From NCBI GenBank assembly GCA_016875395.1, contig VGRF01000005.1:124001-188000 (forward strand): DNA of 64,000 nt, in the 5' to 3' direction. The stretch is from Deltaproteobacteria bacterium. Lineage in GTDB: Bacteria > Myxococcota_A > UBA9160 > UBA6930. The notes beneath the pieces are model-generated. The model was not told the origin of the DNA. It saw nothing but the letters and a program-made list of their open reading frames with translations, and searched no databases. This document shows, in pieces, positions 55,566-64,000 of the stretch; positions within the stretch are counted from its first letter, which is position 1; each line of letters begins with the position of its first letter. The translations under genes were made by a program, and so were the position numbers.

Positions 55566-56042
55566 GTGACCGAGGCCGCACACTGGCGCCGCTGCAGCGC
55601 ATGCAAAACGTCGATCGCGCTCGGGGCGATTCATCAGGTGTGCAGCGTTTCCACGTGCAATCGCCCGCGCACGGGCCTCGTGTTCTGTTCCGTGAGTTGT
55701 TGGGAGGTGCACCTCCCCGACGCCAATCACCGAGAGGCGTGGGCGGTCGAGAAGCGCGCGCCTGCATCGCTCGATCCGGACGCGAACGCGTCGCCCGGCG
55801 GGCAGCGCCGCCTCGTGCGGCCCGCCGCTGCGGCGCCCGCGAAGCCCGCGGCGCCGGAGGAAGTGCTGATCATCGCGAGCCGCCTCAAGGACTACGTGCG
55901 CGCGAAGGCGGGGTACAACACGAGCGACAAGGTGCTCGAGCCGCTCTCGGAGATCGTGCGCCGCGTGTGCGATCAGGCGATCGAGAACGCGCGCCGCGAC
56001 GGCCGCATGACGGTGCTCGATCGCGACATTCCCGAGGTGTGA
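55566..56042 (+). CDS. Zinc-finger plus histone-fold DNA-binding protein
   Basis: 158 residues. The N-terminus has six Cys in pairs (C10/C13, C26/C31, C41/C45: CSACK, VCSVSTC, FCSVSC) plus His residues, which fits a two-zinc module. A Pro/Ala linker (about 58-95) leads to a C-terminal histone-fold segment: VLIIASRLKDYVRAK (helix 1), AGYNTSDKVLEPLSEIVRR and VCDQAIENARRDG (helix 2), RMTVLDRDIPEV, matching the GRxTV..xDI of archaeal histones; helix 3 is cut short. Bacterial histones with N-terminal zinc modules (called ZZ histones) are a described class. GTG 55566 has AGGAGAG before it. Chromatin role is inference. Confidence 0.8.
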   Translation: MTEAAHWRRCSACKTSIALGAIHQVCSVSTCNRPRTGLVFCSVSCWEVHLPDANHREAWAVEKRAPASLDPDANASPGGQRRLVRPAAAAPAKPAAPEEVLIIASRLKDYVRAKAGYNTSDKVLEPLSEIVRRVCDQAIENARRDGRMTVLDRDIPEV

Positions 56043-56102
56043 TCCGGTTCATATCGAACGGGGCGTTTTGCGCGCAGCTTCGAGTGCGAGAAGAGAGGCG
56101 AG

Positions 56103-57143
56103 ATGCCCGTCGAGGTTGCCGGCGCCACGAAGAGGATCGGACTCGCGCTCTCCGGGGGCGGCTTTCGCGCGGCTGCGTTCCATCTGGGCGTGTTCCGAAG
56201 GCTGCTCGCGCTCGGCCTGCTCTGGAAGCTGGATCGCCTCAGCTGCGTGAGCGGGGGCAGCATCGCCGGCGCATTCCTCGCCCTTCACTGGGGCGACGCC
56301 GCGGCTCTCGACGAGCTCGACGAGTTTCTCGCGTCCGAGTCGCTCGCAGGGAAGGCGTTCTTCTTCGGGCTGTTCGATCCACTTGATTCGCGGCTCGACA
56401 AGCTCGCCGGCATGTACGACGCGCATCTGTTCCGCAAGGCGAGACTCGGAGCGCTTCGCGCCGGGCCGACGCTTCACCTCAACGCGACGAACCTCGCCAC
56501 CGGTAATCGCTTCGCCTTCGTGTGCGGGGCGAACCGCGATTCGGTGATGGGCGATCACGAGACCGGCTACGCAGCAGCCGACGACTTCTCGCTGGCGCGC
56601 GCCGTCGCGGCCTCGTCCGCGTTCCCCCCGGTATTCGCACCGATGAAGATCAAGCACGACGTGTTCTCGAATGCGGGTTTCGAGTTCGTCTCGCTCACGG
56701 ATGGCGGCGTTTACGACAACCTCGGCGTCAACCCGTTGTTGCGATGGGGAACCAGGAGCGAAGAGGAGAAAGCCAAGGATCTCGACTACGCGATCGTGAG
56801 CGATGCCGGGAAGCCGTTCGACCTGGACGAGACGCCGACGCGCTTCGGCTCGAAGACGGTGTTCAAGTCGATCGACATCCTGATGGAACAGGTGCGCGGG
56901 ATGCAGTTCAGCCGGCTACGCCTGCAGCACGCGGCGAACGGAAGGCCGCAGCCGATGTGGTTTTCGATCGACAGCAACGTGGACCCGAGCAAGAAGGCAC
57001 ATGACGCCGACGCGATTGCGGCCTCCAAGATCAAGACCAACTTGAAGAAGCTCTCGGACGCGGATCGAGCCTTGCTTGCGCGCCACGGCGGCAACCTCGT
57101 CGAAGCGCGCATTCGCGCATGGGCGCCTGATCTCATCCGCTGA
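56103..57143 (+). CDS. Patatin-like phospholipase
   Basis: 346 residues. Oxyanion loop LALSGGGFRAAAFHLGV, nucleophile Ser in SCVSGGSIAGAFLA (GxSxG-type elbow), catalytic Asp in SLTDGGVYDNLG. AASSAFPPVFAPMKI is the usual patatin segment. It hydrolyses acyl esters of lipids by a Ser-Asp dyad. No signal peptide, so it acts inside unless exported by other means. The start ATG 56103 has GAGAGG upstream. It follows the histone-fold gene by 60 bp. Confidence 0.9.
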   Translation: MPVEVAGATKRIGLALSGGGFRAAAFHLGVFRRLLALGLLWKLDRLSCVSGGSIAGAFLALHWGDAAALDELDEFLASESLAGKAFFFGLFDPLDSRLDKLAGMYDAHLFRKARLGALRAGPTLHLNATNLATGNRFAFVCGANRDSVMGDHETGYAAADDFSLARAVAASSAFPPVFAPMKIKHDVFSNAGFEFVSLTDGGVYDNLGVNPLLRWGTRSEEEKAKDLDYAIVSDAGKPFDLDETPTRFGSKTVFKSIDILMEQVRGMQFSRLRLQHAANGRPQPMWFSIDSNVDPSKKAHDADAIAASKIKTNLKKLSDADRALLARHGGNLVEARIRAWAPDLIR

Positions 57144-57209
57144 CCCGCGCCGAGCGCCGCCGCGCGGGGCGTTGTGCCAGAATGCTTCGCCTTGCTTGGA
57201 GGGCGGGCA

Positions 57210-58070
57210 GTGGCCGGCGTGCGCAGCAAAGGTGGGCTCGAGGGGAAGGCCGTACTTGTTACGGGTGGCGGCACCGGGATCGGGCGCGCCTGCGCGGCGC
57301 AGCTCGCGGCGGACGGCGCGGCGGTCACGATCGTGGGCCGCACCGCGAGCAAGCTCGAGGACGCGGCGAAGCGAATCGAGGCGGTCGCGGCGTTCGGCGG
57401 CAGCGTGCGCTTCGCGACTGCGGACGTGACGAGCGAAGACGACGTGCAGCGCGCGCTCGCGAAGACGCTGGAAGCGACCGGCAAGCTCGACGGTGTCGTC
57501 GCGAACGCGGGCGGCGGCGGCGCGCTGATGCCGCTGCACCTCCAGGACACGAAGGAGTTCCTGCGCGTGCTGCACTTGAACGTGCTGAGCACGTTCCTGT
57601 GCGTGAAGCACGCGGTGCCGCTGATGGTCGCTGCGGGCGGCGGCTCGTTCGTCGGCATGTCCTCGATCGCCGGCGGCCAGACGCATCCGTACTTCGGCGC
57701 CTACACCGCGGGCAAAGCGGGCGTCGAGGCGCTGATGCGCAACGCCGCCGACGAGTTCGGCCAGAGCGGGCTGCGCTTCAACGCGGTGCGCCCCGGCTTC
57801 ATCTCGACCGAGATCATGGAAGGCGTGCCGCGCAGCAGCGCGACGTATCAGAGCTACATCGAGAACACGCCGATGAACGACGTCGGCGAACCCGAGCAGG
57901 TCGGCGAGCTCGTGCGCTTCTTGATCGGCCCCGAGTCGAGCTGGGTGACGGGACAAATCATCCACGTCGACGGCGGGCACGGCCTCCGGCGCGGCCCGAA
58001 CTTCGGCCACTTCATCGCGCCCGTTCTCGGTGAAGCGGCGATGCGCGGCAACCTGCCCGGGAGGAAGTAG
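57210..58070 (+). CDS. SDR family oxidoreductase
   Basis: 286 residues. Loop VLVTGGGTGIGRACA, ADVTSEDDV, NAGGGGAL, catalytic Ser in VGMSSIAGGQTHPYFG, Tyr-Lys in YTAGKAGVEALM and NAVRPGFISTEIM. GTG 57210 is preceded by GGAGGG; an earlier GTG at 57174 would add 12 residues. The stop TAG is three bases before the acyl-CoA ligase start, so the two are one operon. A role in fatty-acyl or terpenoid-CoA oxidation is suggested by the partner. Confidence 0.88.
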   Translation: MAGVRSKGGLEGKAVLVTGGGTGIGRACAAQLAADGAAVTIVGRTASKLEDAAKRIEAVAAFGGSVRFATADVTSEDDVQRALAKTLEATGKLDGVVANAGGGGALMPLHLQDTKEFLRVLHLNVLSTFLCVKHAVPLMVAAGGGSFVGMSSIAGGQTHPYFGAYTAGKAGVEALMRNAADEFGQSGLRFNAVRPGFISTEIMEGVPRSSATYQSYIENTPMNDVGEPEQVGELVRFLIGPESSWVTGQIIHVDGGHGLRRGPNFGHFIAPVLGEAAMRGNLPGRK

Positions 58071-58073
58071 GCG

Positions 58074-59756
58074 GTGTCGGAGCAGGTTCGGCTCGGCGTG
58101 CGCGCGAGACTCACGGGCCCCGGGGGCCCGTTCGAGATCGTCGAAGAGGACGTGCTCGGCGAGCGAATGCGCGTGTTCAAGAACCGCCCGCGCTCGCTCC
58201 GCGACTTGTTACGGGCGTCGGCAGCGCACGGCGACAAGGAGTACCTCGTCCACGACGCGCGGCGCATCACGTACGCGCAGCACCTCGCGCACGTGGCGAG
58301 CGTCGCGGCGGCGCTGCGCGAGCGGTACGGCATCGCGCGCGGCGACCGCGTGGCGATTCTCGCCGCGAACTGTGCGGAGTGGCCCCTCGCGTTCTGGGCG
58401 ACGGTGAGCCTCGGCGGCATCGTCGCCGCGCTGAACGGCTGGTGGACGCCGGACGAGATCGCGTACGGCGTGTCGGACAGCGCGCCCAAGCTGCTGATCG
58501 GCGATCGCGCGCGGCTCGCGCGGGCACGCGGCCTCGGGCTCGAGATCCCCGTCGTCGAGATCGAGTCGCAGTTCGAGGAGTTGTTACGGCACGCGCCCGG
58601 CGCGGCGCTGCCGGAGGAGCCGATCGCCGAGGACGACGCCGCGGTGATCCTCTACACGAGCGGCACCACGGGGCGTCCGAAGGGCGCCGTCGGCTCGCAT
58701 CGCGGAATCGCCGGCTTCGTCTCGACCGCCACCTACTCGGGCGCAGAGAATGCGGTGACCGACATGACTCTCGCCGGCGGCGGCGCGCCGGCGGCGGCGC
58801 CGAAGCAGGGCGTGACGCTCGCGATGTCTCCGATGTTCCACCTGTCGGGGCTCTACGCGACGATCGTGCTGCAGCTCGCGCTCGGCGGGAAGCTCGTGAT
58901 GCGCTCCGGACGCTTCGACGAGGCGGAGACGATTCGCCTGATGGCGCGAGAGCGCGTCACGACGTTCGCCGCGCTCGGCTCGATGGGCCCGCGCATCGCG
59001 CGCCACCCGGAGCTCGCTCGGCACGACCTCTCGTGCGTCGAGAACGTCGGCTTCGGCGGCGCGCCGGTGAGCCCCGCCGTGCAGGAGTTGTTACGCGCCG
59101 CGTTCCCGAACGCGAGCTCGCAGCAGGGCATCGGCTACGGAAGCAGCGAGAGCGTCTCCGCGCCGACGACGATCCGCGGCGCCGAGTACGTGCGGCATCC
59201 CACCTCCGCCGGGCGCGTGATCCCCACGCACGAGCTCGAGATCCGAGACGAGCATGGGAAGGCGCTGCCCGAGGGCGTCGAGGGCGAGATCCACATCCGC
59301 AGCCCGTACCTGATGCTCGGTTATTGGGGAAAGCCGGACGCGACCGCGAAGACGATCAAGCCGGGCCGCTGGCTCGCGACCGGCGACATCGGCCGCTTCG
59401 AGAACGGGCTCCTCTACATCAACTCGCGCGCGCGCGACATGATCCTGCGCAACGCCGAGAACGTGTACCCCGTCGAGATCGAGTATCGGCTCGAGCAGCA
59501 CGCCCTCGTGCGCGAGGCGGCGGTGTTCGGAGTCGACCACGAGGAGTGGGGCCAAGCGGTGAAGGCGGTCGTGGTGCCGGAAGCCGACGCCACGCTCGAC
59601 AGCGCCGAGCTCGCGCGCTGGTGCGGCGAGACGCTCGCGGCATACAAGGTGCCGACGGCGTGGGAGGTGCGCAGCGAGCCACTGCCGCGCAACCCGAGCG
59701 GCAAGGTGCTGAAAGATGTCCTGCGCGGCGGCACGAACTCGTTCATGGAGGGCTAA
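58074..59756 (+). CDS. Acyl-CoA synthetase (AMP-binding family)
   Basis: 560-residue adenylate-forming ligase that makes acyl-CoA from a carboxylic acid, ATP and CoA. P-loop LYTSGTTGRPKGA, A5-like GYGSSESVSAP, A7 GRWLATGDIGRF, A8 hinge NAENVYPVEIEYRLEQH and the C-terminal catalytic Lys in PLPRNPSGKVLK. Acid specificity cannot be read; with the SDR it could serve degradation of a branched or ring acid. GTG 58074 lies three bases after the SDR stop; GAGG in the SDR end is the likely ribosome-binding site. Confidence 0.93.
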   Translation: MSEQVRLGVRARLTGPGGPFEIVEEDVLGERMRVFKNRPRSLRDLLRASAAHGDKEYLVHDARRITYAQHLAHVASVAAALRERYGIARGDRVAILAANCAEWPLAFWATVSLGGIVAALNGWWTPDEIAYGVSDSAPKLLIGDRARLARARGLGLEIPVVEIESQFEELLRHAPGAALPEEPIAEDDAAVILYTSGTTGRPKGAVGSHRGIAGFVSTATYSGAENAVTDMTLAGGGAPAAAPKQGVTLAMSPMFHLSGLYATIVLQLALGGKLVMRSGRFDEAETIRLMARERVTTFAALGSMGPRIARHPELARHDLSCVENVGFGGAPVSPAVQELLRAAFPNASSQQGIGYGSSESVSAPTTIRGAEYVRHPTSAGRVIPTHELEIRDEHGKALPEGVEGEIHIRSPYLMLGYWGKPDATAKTIKPGRWLATGDIGRFENGLLYINSRARDMILRNAENVYPVEIEYRLEQHALVREAAVFGVDHEEWGQAVKAVVVPEADATLDSAELARWCGETLAAYKVPTAWEVRSEPLPRNPSGKVLKDVLRGGTNSFMEG

Positions 59757-59802
59757 CCTGCGAGCCGGCGATGGGCCATCGCCGAGATTTGCCGAGGAAA
59801 TC

Positions 59803-61863
59803 GTGAAGGCGTTACGCCGGCTGGCGCCGCTGCTGCTCGACGAGCCCGACCAACAACGCCTCGCGTTCAACGTCCGTCGCATCTGCATCTCGAACGGCCT
59901 CGCGCTTCTGGTCTGGGCATTGGTCGCGGCTGCCGTGCTTCAGCGTCCCCGCAACGCGTTGCTCGGCGGCGTCGCTGCAGCGGGCTTGTTTGGCCTCGCT
60001 GCGCTCGCTCGCAGCCGGCCAATCGGCGCCGGCGCTGGCGTTTCCGCGTGGATCTGGACGATGGGTCTGCTCAGTCAGCTCGCCGCGGGCGGCATGGCGG
60101 CGATCTCGACGGCGCCGTACCTGATCGCGATCGCGTCTGCCGGGCTTCTACTCGGCATTCGCCCTGCGATCCTCACGAGTCTGCTCACGGCGGTCGTCAG
60201 CGGCGGCGCCGCCTTGGCGGGCGAAGCGGGCATGCTCTCGTCGCTTCTCCCGCCGACGACTCGAGTCGGCATGTGGTGGTTCTCGCTGACGGGGATCGTC
60301 GCGATGCCGATCCTGATGAGCGAGGTCCTGACGCGCATGCGCGCGACGTTGCACCAGGTGCAAGGCGTGGAGCGCCGCTATCGCCTCGTCGCGGAGAACT
60401 CGCGCGACTTGATCTGGCTGATCGAGAACGGAGAGCTTCGCTACGTGAGTCCCGCCTCGGAGCGATTGCTCGGATTCACGCCGGAAGAGCAGATCGCTCG
60501 CGGAGTGAGTCGACTCTTCCTGACTCCTGATTCCGCGCAGATCGCGCAGAGCGCGTTCGCACGCGCGGTTTCCGACGGTGAGCGCTTCATACGCTACGAG
60601 GCCGAGCACGTCCGGAAGGACGGCAGCACCGTGATGTGCGAGGTGGACGTCAGCTTGATTCGGGACTCGGGTGGTGACGTTCGTGCCGTGCTCGGAGTGA
60701 CACGCGACATCAGTGAGCGGCGGCGGGCGGAGCGGGACCGCGAGTTGCTTTCCGCCGAGCTCATCCAAGCACAGAAGATGGAAGTCGTCGGACGCTTTGC
60801 GGCCTGCGTCGCGCACGATCTCAACAACCAGCTGACCGTGATTCTCGGCAGCATCGAGGTGATGGCGGATCTTCCCCAACACCTGCGCGCCGAGGCGCAC
60901 AAGGACATCGAGGAGGCAGCGCAAAGCGCCGCCGCGCTCACGCGCCAGCTCCAGCTCTTCAGCCGGCGTGGCCACCGCACGCCGACTCGATTCGACTTGA
61001 ACGGGATGGTCCGGCGCCTGCAGCGCACGCTCGCGCGCATCCTCGGAGTCGACATCGAGGTCGTGGTCGGCCTTGCGCCCGTTCCTGCGGTCGTGTTCGC
61101 CGACGAACAGCAAGTCGAACAGGCGTTGCTGAACCTCGTGATGAACGCGCGTGATGCGATGCCTGCGGGCGGGCGACTCGGGATCGACGTGGCGGCCGTC
61201 GAGAGCCCGAGTGCGTGCTGGCGACTGAGCGTCTCGGACACGGGCACGGGGATCGACGAAGCTTCCAAGCCGCACGTGTTCGAGGCGTTCTTCACGACGA
61301 AACCCCCCGAGCTCGGGACCGGCTTGGGTCTCTCGATGGTTCGACGGGTCGTGGAGGAGAGTGGCGGGCGAGTGAGTTTCGAGAGCGCGCTCGGAAAAGG
61401 GACGACGTTCCACGTCGATCTTCCGCGACACCTGGGATCGGCGTCGGAGGCGCGCGACGAAGAGGCGGACGATTCGTCGAAGGGCGAACAGGCGACGGTG
61501 CTCGTCGTCGACGACTCTGCGGAAGTGCGGGAGCTGCTCACCCGAGCGATCTCTGCTGCCGGCCATCGCGTGCTGCAAGCGGCGAGCGCGGCGCAGGCCA
61601 TCTCGCAGATTCGGGGGGATCCCCTGGACCTGCTCGTCACCGACATCGCGATGCCGGGGACGCGGGGGCCCCAGTTGGCCGCGCTGCTCCGCAGCAGTCG
61701 CCCGCGGCTGCGCGTCCTCTACGTCACCGGATATGCGTCCGACGACCTCGAGCTCGCTAAGGATCCGCTCTCGGCAGTGCTTTGGAAGCCGTTCGGGATG
61801 AAGCAACTGCGCAATGCGGTGCGCCGGGCGCTCGACGCTGCGGCAGACGAGAGACTCGAATGA
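59803..61863 (+). CDS. Hybrid sensor histidine kinase with PAS and receiver domains
   Basis: 686 residues. Four or five membrane segments (GLALLVWALVAAAVLQ onward) to about residue 185, a PAS domain (YRLVAENSRDLIWLIENGE, EHVRKDGSTVMCEVDVSL), HisKA with H338 in ACVAHDLNNQLTVILGSI, ATPase boxes NLVMNARDAMPAGG, SDTGTGIDE and GTGLGLSMVRR, and a receiver with LVVDDSAEVREL, phospho-acceptor D614 in LVTDIAMPG and Lys in LWKPFGMK. No DNA-binding output, so a separate partner must act downstream. GTG 59803 has GAGGA before it. It overlaps the isomerase gene by four bases. Confidence 0.93.
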   Translation: MKALRRLAPLLLDEPDQQRLAFNVRRICISNGLALLVWALVAAAVLQRPRNALLGGVAAAGLFGLAALARSRPIGAGAGVSAWIWTMGLLSQLAAGGMAAISTAPYLIAIASAGLLLGIRPAILTSLLTAVVSGGAALAGEAGMLSSLLPPTTRVGMWWFSLTGIVAMPILMSEVLTRMRATLHQVQGVERRYRLVAENSRDLIWLIENGELRYVSPASERLLGFTPEEQIARGVSRLFLTPDSAQIAQSAFARAVSDGERFIRYEAEHVRKDGSTVMCEVDVSLIRDSGGDVRAVLGVTRDISERRRAERDRELLSAELIQAQKMEVVGRFAACVAHDLNNQLTVILGSIEVMADLPQHLRAEAHKDIEEAAQSAAALTRQLQLFSRRGHRTPTRFDLNGMVRRLQRTLARILGVDIEVVVGLAPVPAVVFADEQQVEQALLNLVMNARDAMPAGGRLGIDVAAVESPSACWRLSVSDTGTGIDEASKPHVFEAFFTTKPPELGTGLGLSMVRRVVEESGGRVSFESALGKGTTFHVDLPRHLGSASEARDEEADDSSKGEQATVLVVDDSAEVRELLTRAISAAGHRVLQAASAAQAISQIRGDPLDLLVTDIAMPGTRGPQLAALLRSSRPRLRVLYVTGYASDDLELAKDPLSAVLWKPFGMKQLRNAVRRALDAAADERLE

Positions 61864-62453
61864 GCGCCGAGCTCGTGAAGCTCTACTTCGACTACAAGAG
61901 CCCATTCGCCTATCTCGCCGCGGAGCCGGCCTTCGCGCTGCCGGCGAGTTATCAGGTTTCCGTGCGCTGGATCCCGTTCACGCTGCGCATCAAGGGCAAG
62001 GGCGAGCGCTCGCAGTACTCGGAATGGAAGGCGCGCTACTCGTACGTCGATGCCCGGCGCTGGGCGAATCGCCGCGGCGGTTTTCCGATTCGCGGGCCGA
62101 AGAAGGTCTACGACACCGCGCCCGCTCTGATCGGCGGCCTCTACGCGCAGCGCGCCGGCGTGTTCCGCGAGTACACGCTGCAGGCATACGCGCGCTTCTT
62201 CGATCATCGCCTCGAGCTCGACGTCGCGGACCAGATCGCAGCGCTCCTCGCCGAGTGCGGCGCGAGCGCCGACGATTACCGCGCGTTCCTCGCGGGCGAG
62301 GGCCCGAAGCTGCTCGACGCGTGCATCGAAGAAGCCCATGCCGATCACGTGTTCGGCGTGCCGCTGTTCTTCTTCCGCGGCGAGCCGTTCTGGGGCAACG
62401 ACCGCATCCCGCTGCTCGAAGAACGCCTGCGCGAAGCCGGGCTGGCGCGCTGA
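61860..62453 (+). CDS. DsbA-fold 2-hydroxychromene-2-carboxylate isomerase-like protein
   Basis: 197 residues. LYFDYKSPFAYLAAEP holds the Ser that replaces the DsbA Cys in HCCA isomerase/GST-kappa relatives; FGVPLFFFRGEPFWGNDRI is the closing cis-Pro and strand segment. Such proteins isomerise aromatic ring-cleavage products or conjugate glutathione. The start ATG 61860 overlaps the kinase stop and its end overlaps the aldolase start, so all three are coupled. Substrate unknown. Confidence 0.87.
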   Translation: MSAELVKLYFDYKSPFAYLAAEPAFALPASYQVSVRWIPFTLRIKGKGERSQYSEWKARYSYVDARRWANRRGGFPIRGPKKVYDTAPALIGGLYAQRAGVFREYTLQAYARFFDHRLELDVADQIAALLAECGASADDYRAFLAGEGPKLLDACIEEAHADHVFGVPLFFFRGEPFWGNDRIPLLEERLREAGLAR

Positions 62454-63100
62454 TGCCGAGCGATCTCCAGCTGCGCGTCGATCTGATCGAGACCGCGCGG
62501 GCGCTGCTGCGCGCGGGTCTCGTCGAAGGCACCGCGGGGAATCTCTCGGTGCGCAGCGAGCGCGGGCTCGTGCTGATGACGCCGACTTCGCTCGCGTACG
62601 AGACGATGACGCCCGACGACATCGCGCTCTGCGACCTCGCCGGCAACGTGCTCGAAGGCGCGCGCAAGCCGACCACCGAGAAGGCGCTCCACCTCGCCGT
62701 GCTGCGCGCGTACCCCGAGCTCGGCGCGGTGATCCACTCGCACGCGAAGTTCGCCTCGATGTTCGCCGTCGCGCGCCAGCCGATCCCTTGCGTGATCGAG
62801 GAGTTCCAGATCTACGTCGGCGGCGAAGTGCCCGTCGCCGATTACCGGCTCACGGGCTCCGACGCGCTCGGCGAAGAGTGCGCCCGTCATCTCGCCGAGC
62901 GCGCCGCGGTGCTGATGGCGAACCACGGCTTGCTCGCGGCCGGTCGCGATCTCGCGCAGGCGCATCACGTCACCGCGCTCGTGGAGCGCACGGCCGAGAT
63001 CGTGGCGGGCGCGCGCTCGCTGGGGCGCGTGGAGCCGCTGCCGGCGGAGACGCTCGCGAGGTTCGCGCCGGTGTACTCGGCGCTGAGGAAGCGGCGGTGA
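62453..63100 (+). CDS. Class II aldolase/adducin family protein
   Basis: 215 residues. Zinc-binding VIHSHAKFASMFA and LMANHGLLAAGRDL supply three His; EFQIYVGGEVPVADYRL and the catalytic Glu region KPTTEKALHLA complete the fuculose-phosphate aldolase or ribulose-phosphate epimerase-type fold. GNLSVRSERG near the N-terminus is the phosphate-binding part. It may split or shuffle a sugar phosphate or a hydroxy acid. Coupled to the isomerase and PhyH genes by overlaps (TGATG and GTGA). Confidence 0.88.
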   Translation: MPSDLQLRVDLIETARALLRAGLVEGTAGNLSVRSERGLVLMTPTSLAYETMTPDDIALCDLAGNVLEGARKPTTEKALHLAVLRAYPELGAVIHSHAKFASMFAVARQPIPCVIEEFQIYVGGEVPVADYRLTGSDALGEECARHLAERAAVLMANHGLLAAGRDLAQAHHVTALVERTAEIVAGARSLGRVEPLPAETLARFAPVYSALRKRR

Positions 63101-63894
63101 CGCCGAACGCCGACCTCGTCCGCACCCACGGCTACGCGATCGTGCGGGGCGCGCTCTCGGCGCACGAAGTCGCGGCGCTCTCGAGTGCGGTCGACCGCGC
63201 GCTCGCGGATTTCGCGATTCCGTTCGGCACGAACGAGTTCCTCGGCTTCCGCACGCGGCGCGTCTTCAACCTGCTCGCGCGCAGCGAGGCGTTCGAGGCG
63301 CTGCCGGTGCATGCGGCGCTGCTGCCGCTCGCGGAAGAGCTGTTAGGCCCGGACTGCTTGCTATCCTCGCTCACCGCGATCGAGATGAATCCCGGCGAAA
63401 CGTCGCAGCCGCTGCACGCCGACGACGGCACCCTGCCGCTACCGCGCCCGCATCCGCCCTACACCTGCACCGCGATCGTCGCGCTCACGGACTTCACGGC
63501 GGAGAACGGTGCGACGCACTTCGTGCCGGGCTCGCACGAACGCGACCGTCGCCCGCGGCCGAGCGAGCGCGCCGAGACGCAGCAGGCGCTGATGCCCGCG
63601 GGCAGCGCGCTCGTCTACCACGGCTCGCTGTGGCACGGCGGCGGCGCCAACGACAGCGCTGCGCGGCGGCTCGCGATCATCGTGAACTACTGCGCCGGCT
63701 TTCTGCGCCAGGAGGAGTGTCAGCTGCTCGCAGTTCCGCGCGAGCGCGTCGCGAAGATGGCGCCGCGCCTGCAGGCGCTCGTCGGCTACTCCACGTACAA
63801 GGGGCTGCTCGGTCACGTCGACCAGCGCAGTCCGGCTGAGCTGGTGAACCCGAACGCCGCGACCGACATGGTGTGGCACCGCATGCGCGGCTGA
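63097..63894 (+). CDS. Phytanoyl-CoA dioxygenase family protein
   Basis: 265-residue Fe(II)/2-oxoglutarate oxygenase. HGYAIVRGALSAHEV opens the domain; the iron ligands are in QPLHADDGTLPLP (His-x-Asp) and YHGSLWHGGGANDS (distal His); Arg in ARRLAIIVNY binds 2-oxoglutarate. Such enzymes hydroxylate lipid or other small substrates. GTG 63097 overlaps the aldolase stop (GTGA). Stop TGA 63892-63894. It is the last gene of the overlapping group. 63913-64000 shows no gene that can be supported; AGGAG near 63989 may belong to the next one. Confidence 0.88.
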   Translation: MTPNADLVRTHGYAIVRGALSAHEVAALSSAVDRALADFAIPFGTNEFLGFRTRRVFNLLARSEAFEALPVHAALLPLAEELLGPDCLLSSLTAIEMNPGETSQPLHADDGTLPLPRPHPPYTCTAIVALTDFTAENGATHFVPGSHERDRRPRPSERAETQQALMPAGSALVYHGSLWHGGGANDSAARRLAIIVNYCAGFLRQEECQLLAVPRERVAKMAPRLQALVGYSTYKGLLGHVDQRSPAELVNPNAATDMVWHRMRG

Positions 63895-63912
63895 CGGCGG
63901 TCGCGGTTTTTT
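63886..63912 (+). terminator. Weak terminator-like hairpin after the PhyH gene
   Basis: A six-pair stem (63886-63891 with 63900-63905, one G-T wobble) spans the stop codon and is followed by GTTTTTT at 63906-63912. The stem is short but the T-run is clear. It may end the 57.2-63.9 kb transcripts. Confidence 0.4.
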
Positions 63913-64000
63913 GCAACCCGAGCTTCATGTCGCGCTCACTTCCGCGGGCCGGCGCGCGGCGTAGCGGGGTATCTTGCGCGCTTCCCAGGAGCGCCGCTTT

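Noticed and set aside
18458-56042. HDAC-family protein acting on the histone-fold protein
   Set aside because: They are 37 kb apart with no linkage; the amidohydrolase sits among polyamine genes, which explain it better.

Overview
The window is very GC-rich DNA (roughly 70% by eye) from a Gram-negative bacterium: it carries lpxD (lipid A), a TonB-dependent receptor, a beta-barrel outer-membrane protein and Tat/lipoprotein signals. The mix of three luciferase-like monooxygenases, several SDRs, CoA transferases and acyl-CoA ligases, a DUF3604 pair and a bacterial histone-fold protein fits an uncultured aerobic member of the former Deltaproteobacteria (Myxococcota or Binatota-like). That placement is an inference. 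No rRNA, tRNA, CRISPR array, prophage or complete insertion sequence was seen.

Layout. 1-9.7 kb is housekeeping: lpxD-rnhB-truD with overlapping ends, cysK, a TetR regulator, polA, an ECF sigma/anti-sigma pair with a secreted protein, and pdxH. 9.9-12.0 kb has a luciferase-like monooxygenase and an outer-membrane barrel. 12.0-22.4 kb is a polyamine island: a PotA-type ATPase, two related GNAT-like proteins, a PuuB-like FAD oxidoreductase, a class III aminotransferase, an HDAC-family amidohydrolase and a permease-binding protein-permease operon. Together they could import polyamines, remove acetyl groups and oxidise or transaminate the amines.

22.6-32.6 kb is a disturbed stretch. Five genes (SCO1-like, SnoaL-like, cupin, TIM-barrel, membrane-GGDEF) are broken by frameshifts, nearly all at C or G runs, while intact SDR, CoA-transferase, VOC, AraC and lipocalin-like genes lie between them. 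32.6-40.0 kb holds two paralogous DUF3604 proteins flanking a TonB-dependent receptor that is interrupted by one in-frame TAG. 40-44 kb has enoyl-CoA hydratase, DoxX, SDR and a flavoprotein, then a toxin-antitoxin pair whose ParE-like toxin also has an in-frame TAG.

44.4-55.5 kb is accessory metabolism: HAD phosphatase, F420/FMN monooxygenases, methyltransferase, arylsulfatase, GNAT, quinone oxidoreductase, a 2,4-dienoyl-CoA reductase-like enzyme, a lipocalin-like protein and an aminoglycoside-phosphotransferase-fold kinase. 55.6-63.9 kb runs on the + strand: a zinc-finger/histone-fold protein, a patatin phospholipase, SDR plus acyl-CoA ligase, then a tightly overlapping group of hybrid histidine kinase, DsbA-fold isomerase, class II aldolase and PhyH dioxygenase.

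DNA-level signals that the genes do not explain: a recurrent TGTTA(G/C) word, usually TTGTTA(G/C), that stands out against the GC background; a 25-bp perfect inverted repeat between convergent genes; a 37-bp dispersed intergenic repeat; and a 14-bp triple repeat upstream of polA.
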